From positions 434,001 to 498,000 of the forward strand of contig NZ_CP027116.1 of assembly GCF_003431975.1 (NCBI RefSeq): 64,000 nt of DNA. The letters are read 5' to 3'. The notes under the pieces are model-generated. The model was given only the letters and a program-made list of their open reading frames with translations, searched no databases and was not told the DNA's origin. A program made the position numbers and the translations under genes. The stretch is from Bacillus pumilus. GTDB lineage: Bacteria > Bacillota > Bacilli > Bacillales > Bacillaceae. Shown piece by piece: positions 43,884-49,836 of this stretch (its first letter is position 1; each line of letters opens with the position of its first letter).

Positions 43884-44753
43884 ATGGATTTACGTGAATA
43901 CTTAACAAATGGCATTCCGCGCCAAACACAGGATCAGCAGCCAGGCAGTGAAAGGGAAATGAATCCTGCGCCGATCTTTGAGGATGAATCATATCAAGGG
44001 TCTGGCAAACTCAAAGGGAAAGTCGCACTGATTACAGGTGGAGATAGTGGAATTGGACGTGCTGTATCTGTTGCTTATGCAAAAGAAGGAGCACACGTCG
44101 CCATTGTGTACTTAAATGAACATAAGGATGCAGAGGATACGCAAAAACGTGTAGAACAGGAAGGCGTCAAATGCTTAACGATTGCAGGGGATGTCGGTGA
44201 CGAAGCCTTTTGCGAGAAAGCGGTAGAAAAAACAGTTGAAGCCTTTGGACAGCTGGACATTTTAGTGAATAATGCGGCTGAACAGCATCCGAAAGAACGT
44301 ATTCAGGATATTTCTAGTGAACAGCTTCATCAAACCTTTAAAACCAACTTCTATTCCTATTTTTATTTTACGAAGAAGGCACTCGATTACTTAAAACCGG
44401 GAAGTTCCATTATTAACACAACATCCATTAACCCATATCGAGGCAACAAAGTGCTGATTGATTATACGGCGACAAAAGGGGCCATCAACGGCTTTACGCG
44501 TTCTATGGCACAGTCGCTTGTGGAAGAGGGGATTCGGGTGAACGGTGTAGCGCCAGGTCCGATTTGGACGCCGCTCATTCCATCTACATTTGATGAGGAT
44601 AGTGTAGAAAGCTTCGGGTCTGAAACCCCCATGGGAAGACCAGGACAGCCTGTAGAGCATGTTGGCTGCTATGTGCTGCTTGCTTCTGACGAATCGTCTT
44701 ATATGACAGGACAAACCCTTCATGTCAATGGCGGTTCCTTTATGAATACATGA
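43884..44753 (+). CDS. ydaD: Short-chain dehydrogenase, general stress protein YdaD
   Basis: 289 residues of the classical/extended SDR group. An N-terminal extension of about 40 residues precedes the cofactor motif TGGDSGIGRAVSVAYAKEGA. Then come NNAAEQ, the catalytic Ser-Tyr-Lys (TTSINPYRGNKVLIDYTATKGAI) and PGPIWTPLIP. The substrate is not known. The ATG at 43884 has AAGGAGG 9 nt upstream; the longer frame from 43839 starts inside the promoter. It is expected to be induced by sigma-B under stress. Confidence 0.88.
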   Translation: MDLREYLTNGIPRQTQDQQPGSEREMNPAPIFEDESYQGSGKLKGKVALITGGDSGIGRAVSVAYAKEGAHVAIVYLNEHKDAEDTQKRVEQEGVKCLTIAGDVGDEAFCEKAVEKTVEAFGQLDILVNNAAEQHPKERIQDISSEQLHQTFKTNFYSYFYFTKKALDYLKPGSSIINTTSINPYRGNKVLIDYTATKGAINGFTRSMAQSLVEEGIRVNGVAPGPIWTPLIPSTFDEDSVESFGSETPMGRPGQPVEHVGCYVLLASDESSYMTGQTLHVNGGSFMNT

Positions 44754-44762
44754 TAAATAACG

Positions 44763-44790
44763 ACACCGCCCGGCTTTGATTGGGCGGTGT
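44763..44790 (+). terminator. Terminator of ydaD
   Basis: ACACCGCCC (44763-44771) pairs with GGGCGGTGT (44782-44790), a GC-rich 9-bp stem after the ydaD stop. Confidence 0.7.
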
Positions 44791-44901
44791 TTAGTATTTC
44801 TTCCGATTCTTCTGTACAGATGTGACAGACCATATAATAATGCCCACAACAATTGCTGCAATCACAAGTGAACTCAAATGGAACATCGTTGCATGATGCA
44901 T
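44791..44901 (-). CDS. 36-residue single-pass membrane peptide
   Basis: A short minus-strand frame, ATG at 44901, with GAAGGGAG 9 nt upstream. It encodes MHHATMFHLSSLVIAAIVVGIIIW followed by a basic tail (SVTSVQKNRKKY). One membrane helix followed by a positive C-terminus is typical of small Bacillus membrane peptides. Its stop codon borders the ydaD terminator. I do not recognise a family, and expression is unproven. Confidence 0.55.
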   Translation of the reverse strand: MHHATMFHLSSLVIAAIVVGIIIWSVTSVQKNRKKY

Positions 44902-44980
44902 GTTCAACTTCTCCCTTCAGTGTGCCTGTTTTCTATAGCATCAGCCAGAAGAACGCTTTTTATGAAAAACACATTTCTTT

Positions 44981-45006
44981 GTTTAACGAATGGATTGTCG
45001 TGGAAA
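44981..45006 (+). promoter_or_regulatory. Sigma-B promoter of ydaG
   Basis: GTTTAA (44981-44986) and TGGAAA (45001-45006), 14 bp apart, the same geometry as for ydaD. Confidence 0.62.
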
Positions 45007-45045
45007 CCTAAGAGTACGGATGAAATTTTGAAGGAGTGAAACGAT

Positions 45046-45468
45046 ATGTCACAAGAAGAATTAAAGCAAAAGGTTCTCAACCTATTAGACGAACAAAAGG
45101 TCGGAACACTTGCGACCGTTGAACAGGATAAGCCGCATACCCGCTATATGACTTTTTTCCATGAAGGGCTGACATTATATACGCCAACAAGCAAAGAGAC
45201 ACATAAAGCTGACGAAATTGAAAAAAACCCGAATGTCCATATTCTCATCGGATATTCAGGTGAGGGTTTCGGTGACACGTATGCAGAAATCGCAGGTACC
45301 GCCACATTATCCGATGATCCAGAACTGATCGACCGCCTATGGTCTGACGAGATGGAGAAGTGGTTTAAAGGAAAAGATGATCCAAACCTAGTGATTCTGA
45401 AGATTGACCCAACCTCCATTCGTTACATGAATGAAGGAAGCCGTACTCCAGCAGAATTATCACTTTAG
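45046..45468 (+). CDS. ydaG: Pyridoxamine-phosphate-oxidase-like general stress protein YdaG
   Basis: 140 residues of the split-barrel flavin-binding fold: LNLLDEQKVGTLATVEQDKPHTRYMTFFHEGLTLYTPTSKETHKADEIEKNPNVHILIGY and LKIDPTSIRYM. The family binds FMN or F420-like cofactors; the role in stress is not known. The ATG at 45046 follows AAGGAG. Sigma-B promoter upstream. In B. subtilis it precedes amj, which is missing here. Confidence 0.88.
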   Translation: MSQEELKQKVLNLLDEQKVGTLATVEQDKPHTRYMTFFHEGLTLYTPTSKETHKADEIEKNPNVHILIGYSGEGFGDTYAEIAGTATLSDDPELIDRLWSDEMEKWFKGKDDPNLVILKIDPTSIRYMNEGSRTPAELSL

Positions 45469-45471
45469 CAC

Positions 45472-45500
45472 TTGCGTAAGCAGGGGGAATGTGTTATAGT
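45472..45500 (+). promoter_or_regulatory. Promoter of the candidate structured RNA
   Basis: TTGCGT (45472-45477) and TATAGT (45495-45500) are exactly 17 bp apart, beginning 4 bp after the ydaG stop. No protein gene follows on this strand for more than 1.1 kb, so it most likely serves the RNA at 45507. Confidence 0.6.
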
Positions 45501-45506
45501 TTTATA

Positions 45507-45929
45507 TTAAGTGTTGAAATAAGCAAATAAATAAAGAAAGTAAACTTTCTTTTTTCTATGACATAATGAGAAGCAATAGAGCTTCTACTTGATAAGAACG
45601 AGACGCTTTCAAAGCGAACAAACTTATTCTTTTCCTTCTGCACCCGCCCCCTATAAAAGCGGAAGAATGGAAAAAAGACGTTTTGATTTACAATTCACAC
45701 TGGCGCGGCTTCGGAGCCGTAAGGACGAATGAGAGGTAGGGCTTTCGTTGTCTTGTTATCCAGAACTTCCATGGCGTTTACTTTCAAACGTAGGTTCACT
45801 CGGAACACATATGACACACTGATATGATCGAATCTTAATTCATACACTCCGTAACGGAGATCACACATTGATTATTTATTTGCATGAAAAGAGCAAGAAA
45901 AAGGCTGCCATCTATTTGGCAGCCTTTTT
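45507..45929 (+). ncRNA. Candidate large structured non-coding RNA
   Basis: About 420 nt without a plausible reading frame, lying between a good promoter and a strong terminator. Its ends are complementary: GCAAATAAATAA (45523-45534) is the exact reverse complement of TTATTTATTTGC (45872-45883), closing a 337-nt interior. Hairpins inside, read by eye: 45533-45552, 45569-45586, 45591-45628 (with inner 45604-45616), 45630-45673 (loop rich in C, with CACCCGCCCCC), 45706-45719, 45725-45748, 45775-45790, 45794-45806, 45808-45826 and 45847-45859. It does not show the signatures of RNase P RNA, tmRNA, SRP RNA, T-box or the riboswitches I know. The first hairpin with its T-run could also act as an early terminator. 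Class unknown. Confidence 0.5.
45898..45929. terminator. Bidirectional terminator ending the RNA region and the small-membrane-protein operon
   Basis: AAAAAGGCTGCC (45898-45909) pairs with GGCAGCCTTTTT (45918-45929), 8-nt loop. It overlaps the last codons of the minus-strand gene. Confidence 0.9.
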
Positions 45930-46088
45930 GATTGGGTTCCACAATAAAATCCCGAAACCAATCAGTCCGAGAACAGGAAAGGTGAAAGTAGAAACCAAAC
46001 GCATAACGTCCGCCTCAAAAGGCTTCGACATTAAAAATAGGCCAATGAATGAACAGATGACAACAGTGAATAAGGCGAGCTTCATCAT
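45912..46088 (-). CDS. 58-residue membrane protein (third of a small operon)
   Basis: A frame missed by length filters, with two membrane segments: KLALFTVVICSFIGLFLM and LVSTFTFPVLGLIGFGILLW, ending in NPIKKAAK. Its ATG (46088, or 46085) overlaps the stop of the upstream gene, indicating coupled translation. Its last codons form part of the terminator. No family recognised. Confidence 0.6.
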   Translation of the reverse strand: MMKLALFTVVICSFIGLFLMSKPFEADVMRLVSTFTFPVLGLIGFGILLWNPIKKAAK

Positions 46089-46270
46089 CACTCACTTCGC
46101 CCCTTCTTCTGATACTGCCAAATTCTCCGAATAAAAAAGAACATCACCGCAAACAAAATAGAAAAGATGAACATGTCCAGCAGTGTCACGCCTTTATCTG
46201 GATGCACGATGCCGAACCAAATCCATTGCAGAACGAAAGAGATAGCAAAATAACTGATGGATTCTTTCAT
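46088..46270 (-). CDS. 60-residue membrane protein (second of a small operon)
   Basis: Two membrane segments: ISYFAISFVLQWIWFGIV and LLDMFIFSILFAVMFFFI, then a basic tail IRRIWQYQKKGRSE. The ATG at 46270 follows AAAAGGGGA. It overlaps the next gene by one base at the end and lies 13 bp after the previous gene. Function unknown. Confidence 0.65.
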   Translation of the reverse strand: MKESISYFAISFVLQWIWFGIVHPDKGVTLLDMFIFSILFAVMFFFIRRIWQYQKKGRSE

Positions 46271-46283
46271 GATTTTCCCCTTT

Positions 46284-46502
46284 TCACGTGTTTTTTTGAC
46301 CTTTTCGCCATATTAGCCAAATGAAGAAGGAACCAATCGCGCACGAGCACAAAGTGATAGGGGACAAGGTGTGCCAGCTAGTCAGCCCCTTTACAAAGCA
46401 CATATAAAAAAAGAAAATGGTAATGGATACGAGCACCCATTGCTTGAACCAACGAGGAACACGTAGCCAAGCCGCTAGAATGATCGATGATAGCTTATCC
46501 AA
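46284..46502 (-). CDS. 72-residue membrane protein (first of a small operon)
   Basis: Two membrane segments (FKQWVLVSITIFFFYMCFV and LSPITLCSCAIGSFFIWLIW) preceded by an amphipathic LSSIILAAWLRVPRW stretch. The start is TTG at 46502 with AAGGAG 8 nt before it. It is divergent from the sigma-W-driven gene at 46660. No family recognised. Confidence 0.62.
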   Translation of the reverse strand: MDKLSSIILAAWLRVPRWFKQWVLVSITIFFFYMCFVKGLTSWHTLSPITLCSCAIGSFFIWLIWRKGQKNT

Positions 46503-46599
46503 TGAGATAACTCCTTTTTTGAATCTGATTGGATTTTATCGCAAATAACCAAGTTTGTAAAATATGGATTTTAGAAGCTGGAATGGTATTCTTCTAGCG

Positions 46600-46627
46600 T
46601 GAAACATTCTCGCTGAACTGACGTATA
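46600..46627 (+). promoter_or_regulatory. Sigma-W (cell-envelope stress) promoter
   Basis: TGAAAC (46600-46605) and CGTATA (46622-46627), spacing 16 bp, match the sigma-W consensus TGAAAC-N16/17-CGTA exactly. The expected start is near 46633. Sigma-M or sigma-X could share it, but CGTA favours sigma-W. Confidence 0.75.
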
Positions 46628-46659
46628 AGATAAAGGATCTCATGAAAGGAAGCGATCAA

Positions 46660-48909
46660 GTGAAAAGAATACCAGTGATTTTCCTCAGATATATTGTCTT
46701 CTTTATTCCAGCGATCATTATTAGTGTCTTGGTGTGGAACCATTACCAAGATGATTTGTCCGCAGGGAAAGTAACAGAATATGACGTTAAACGAATGTTT
46801 ACATTTGATGAAGGAAAACGAGTGGTGAGTGCTGTCTCAAAAGATCAGCAGCTCCATTTTGCAATGTATGATCCTCATACAGGAAAAAGAATCAGTGAAT
46901 GGACGACAGCAAGCGATTCGTTTAATGAAATGCTGCCATCCATTCAAGGAAACAATCTCTTACTTGCTTTAAAAACTAAAGACGAGCAGCTGTTGATCGA
47001 GAAACTGTCTCCAAACGGAGAAAAGAAAGGGCTCGTAAAGCAAAACCTACAGATTCCCTCATTTTTAAAAACGAATACATATCAGTGGAATGGACGGCTC
47101 GTGTTTACAGGAGAAATGGAAGGCGCCGCTGCGGTCATCGGTGAGCTAAAGGATGGTCAATTTCATGTGCACAATCTCAACAAACTAAAGCTGCCAGCAA
47201 GACCCGTTTCTATCGATGCCGTCATGAATTCCTTTAGAGGGCAGACCCCGATTCCTATATTTGAATTGTCTTTGAAAAATGACCAGAAGGCGTATGTCAG
47301 CGGAATATCAAACGAGAAGGATCAGCTTGGGGTCTATGTCTCAAAAGACGCTGAACCGTTTAGCCTCATTGAAGATAAAGTGGAGCAGCAGCTAGAAAAA
47401 ACGATCGGAACATCACAAAATTTTGCGGTCGCTGTCGAATCTAACTATCCAAAAAGAGCAAGGAAAGTGAATGCAGAGGGCAGGCTAGGAGAAGTCGTCC
47501 CAACGCCAAAACCGATTTATCAAACCTTTATCTACCAGCTTAATGAAGAAGAAGTTCTTCTTGCAGGCTCTACAGCAAAGGACGAAGCAAAGGGCAAACT
47601 GACTGGTTATATTTATAACCATCGTACGAATAAGGCGACGTCTGTCAGCAAGCTGATCCAGTCGTTCTCATATGAATCTTTACAAAGAGAAGAGCTCTCT
47701 TTCAATAAAGATGTGAAGAGTGATTGGCTCTATTATTCATTTGGCAATCAATTAACGGGTGCATTTGAGACGAAAAGCAAAGAATTAAAGGAATTTCCTT
47801 TGCAAAAAGTCATCTCAATCGAAAACGCAAGTCCTGCTCACAAAACGTCTGTTGACACCTTTATGCAATATGTCATGAAAGGCGGACCGCTCATCCTCAA
47901 CTGGGCGATATGGCTGTTTATTCCCCTGCTGTTATTTGGACTAGCCATCTTCCTGCCGCCGATTTTGAGACTGGTGAGAAAGAACAAGATCAAGGACAGC
48001 GTCACATTAGAAGCCAATATTGTATCTGTCAAAGAAACGGGTACTTACATCAACGAACAGCCGCTTGTCAAAATGCAGCTTCAATTTCAATATGATGGGG
48101 AAAACATCGAGCAGGCGGTAAAAACGGTTGTATCCTATACCCAGATACCGCAGCCGGGTCAGCGTATCACCATTCTCTACAACCCGAAGAAGAAAAAAGC
48201 GATGCTCTTAAAAGAGGGGGACTTCTCACAGACAAGTGAGCCAAAGTTCATCAAAGGAGCTGTTTTAAGAAATATAGATTCATATGGAACCGTAGGACGA
48301 GGCACTGTCTTATCGCTTACATTTGAAGTAGATCAGAAAAGGTATACCATTCCGATGATTCAAGCCGCTGGTTATGAATTTAGAACAGGAGAAAAAGCCG
48401 ACCTCGTCGACATCAGCGGTCAGTTGAAAATGGCAGCCTATGGCCATGAAGTGCGGAATCGACCGGGGAAAGATGTGACGTTAACAGGAACCATTCAGCG
48501 GGTGAAGCCATATCCAGTTACAATTCATGGACAGAAGCCGATCATGCTGGACGTGACGATTTCAAGCGGAGGACAGTCCATCACAAAAACGGTCAGCCAA
48601 TTCATCCCTGATCATATGCAGGTTGCGCCAGGAACTCAAATCACGATGCAGACAAAAAAAGAAGAGTTTGATAGAGAAATGAGTCTCATGCAAGAGAAAC
48701 AAGGAAGTGCAAAAGTGATTCATGTCGAGTTTGCCGAGGCAATTGGCAATCAGCCGCTAGCAATCATTCAGGTTGAGAGAGACGGCATGCGATATGAAGT
48801 GAAACAGCCAATCGATCCCATCACTAGCGTACTGCCTGGTGATGAATTATGGGTGGCATATGACGACATGACGCGTCAAGCAGCCATTGTCAAATATGCA
48901 TCAATATAA
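46660..48909 (+). CDS. Two-pass membrane protein with tandem DUF3592-like modules, sigma-W controlled
   Basis: About 749 residues, not recognised as a named family. One membrane helix near the N-terminus (VIFLRYIVFFIPAIIISVLVW) is followed by an external beta-rich domain of about 380 residues that may be a propeller. A second helix (LILNWAIWLFIPLLLFGLAIFL) follows, and then about 300 cytoplasmic residues. The last part contains about four similar beta modules; the first (IVSVKETGTYINEQPLVKMQL, then PQPGQRITILYNP) resembles DUF3592. The sigma-W start would leave the ATG at 46642 with its ribosome site cut by the transcript end, so the GTG at 46660, with AAAGGA 9 nt upstream, is the likely start. 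Envelope-stress role is inferred from the promoter. Confidence 0.65.
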   Translation: MKRIPVIFLRYIVFFIPAIIISVLVWNHYQDDLSAGKVTEYDVKRMFTFDEGKRVVSAVSKDQQLHFAMYDPHTGKRISEWTTASDSFNEMLPSIQGNNLLLALKTKDEQLLIEKLSPNGEKKGLVKQNLQIPSFLKTNTYQWNGRLVFTGEMEGAAAVIGELKDGQFHVHNLNKLKLPARPVSIDAVMNSFRGQTPIPIFELSLKNDQKAYVSGISNEKDQLGVYVSKDAEPFSLIEDKVEQQLEKTIGTSQNFAVAVESNYPKRARKVNAEGRLGEVVPTPKPIYQTFIYQLNEEEVLLAGSTAKDEAKGKLTGYIYNHRTNKATSVSKLIQSFSYESLQREELSFNKDVKSDWLYYSFGNQLTGAFETKSKELKEFPLQKVISIENASPAHKTSVDTFMQYVMKGGPLILNWAIWLFIPLLLFGLAIFLPPILRLVRKNKIKDSVTLEANIVSVKETGTYINEQPLVKMQLQFQYDGENIEQAVKTVVSYTQIPQPGQRITILYNPKKKKAMLLKEGDFSQTSEPKFIKGAVLRNIDSYGTVGRGTVLSLTFEVDQKRYTIPMIQAAGYEFRTGEKADLVDISGQLKMAAYGHEVRNRPGKDVTLTGTIQRVKPYPVTIHGQKPIMLDVTISSGGQSITKTVSQFIPDHMQVAPGTQITMQTKKEEFDREMSLMQEKQGSAKVIHVEFAEAIGNQPLAIIQVERDGMRYEVKQPIDPITSVLPGDELWVAYDDMTRQAAIVKYASI

Positions 48910-48935
48910 AAAGAACAGAATGCTTTTGCGTGTAG

Positions 48936-48972
48936 AAAAAGGGCTAAAACGACATTCGTTTTAGCCCTTTTT
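48936..48972. terminator. Bidirectional terminator
   Basis: AAAAAGGGCTAAAACGA (48936-48952) and TCGTTTTAGCCCTTTTT (48956-48972) form a 17-bp perfect stem with a CAT loop between the sigma-W gene and ydzA. Confidence 0.92.
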
Positions 48973-48974
48973 GA

Positions 48975-49271
48975 TTAAGCTTTTGTATCATACTGGCGGA
49001 GCACCTTATCATAGGCGAAGTTGCCGAAAGGAATAAAGGCCGCAAAAAAACCGGCGATCGACCATTTCAAATGCCAGCGAACTTTAAATGTCACATATGC
49101 CAAAATAAGCATATAGATCACGAACAATGCGCCATGAAGAGAGCCTACAATGGTGACGGCCATCGGAATATCCGCAAAATATTTCAGAGGCATGGCGATT
49201 AAAAGAAGGGTTAAAAGAGACATACCCTCAATAAAACCCGCCTGTCGAAGACGGCTGATACTTGTATGCAT
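48975..49271 (-). CDS. ydzA: DUF3817 membrane protein, YdzA
   Basis: 98 residues with three membrane segments (FIEGMSLLTLLLIAMPLKY, MAVTIVGSLHGALFVIYMLILAYVTF, WSIAGFFAAFIPFGNFAYD), the usual DUF3817 pattern. The ATG at 49271 follows AGGAGG with 8 nt. Function unknown. It is a conserved B. subtilis neighbour and marks the right edge of the variable island. Confidence 0.85.
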   Translation of the reverse strand: MHTSISRLRQAGFIEGMSLLTLLLIAMPLKYFADIPMAVTIVGSLHGALFVIYMLILAYVTFKVRWHLKWSIAGFFAAFIPFGNFAYDKVLRQYDTKA

Positions 49272-49376
49272 ATACAAATCCTCCTGTATAAAAGCTAGTT
49301 TCTCATCTTCTAATATAAACGAAAGTACGTCTGTACATGCTGAAATCTACGAAAAATTCAAAATATGTTCATGTAA

Positions 49377-49592
49377 TGCTTAAAAAATGGGAATGATGCT
49401 CCGTTTCTAGATTCTAAAGATTATTTGATTAAATGGATCGTGTTTATCCCTTTTATAAAAGAGGCGATTGGAATTGTTTTGTTTTTCATCATCTATACTT
49501 ATTTGTCTAGGTTAAGAGAAAAAATTGTTAGTTACTTGTACTGCAAAGACTGTGAGCTATGCTTTAAGCCTCGAAATAATTCTACCAGATAA
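49377..49592 (+). pseudogene. Fragment of a membrane protein (remnant)
   Basis: A 71-codon open stretch without a proper start encodes one clear membrane segment (FIKEAIGIVLFFIIYTYLSRLREK) followed by SYLYCKDCELCFKPR. The membrane segment plus Cys-rich tail reads like real protein, but no ribosome site or start codon is present. The whole 49272-49836 interval holds no intact gene; B. subtilis has lrpC here. Probably debris of a lost gene. Confidence 0.35.
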
Positions 49593-49836
49593 ACACCTTT
49601 TTTAGTCCAGAGGTATTTTTGTGCCTAGGAAATTATATGGCTTTCTAATTTCTTATGCCGTATGACTTTCTGAATGCGTTTCAGTGTAGAGTAATTAGTG
49701 GTAGAAGAGTTTCTATTTCAAGTGTTGTTTGTACTCTGATTTCAGCTTCATTTCGAGTTCATGTTCTGTCATTAGAACCGCATCTCCACGTCTGCTATAA
49801 TAAAAGGATGGATAGAAGAAAGAGATGTGAAATCTA

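Noticed and set aside
44391..44861. Open frame of 156 codons antisense to ydaD
   Set aside because: Covers the SDR catalytic region in antisense; the real minus-strand gene here is the 36-codon frame at 44791-44901 in another phase.
45533..45557. Early terminator for ydaG in place of the first RNA hairpin
   Set aside because: The hairpin is A/T only, with a weak 8-bp stem; it may leak, but alone it does not explain the 12-nt end pairing and later hairpins. Kept as an open alternative within the RNA finding.
45507..45929. RNase P RNA, tmRNA, T-box or yybP-type riboswitch as identity of the structured region
   Set aside because: The signature sequences of these (such as GAGGAAAGUCC for RNase P, the tRNA-like ends of tmRNA, the T-box antiterminator) are missing.
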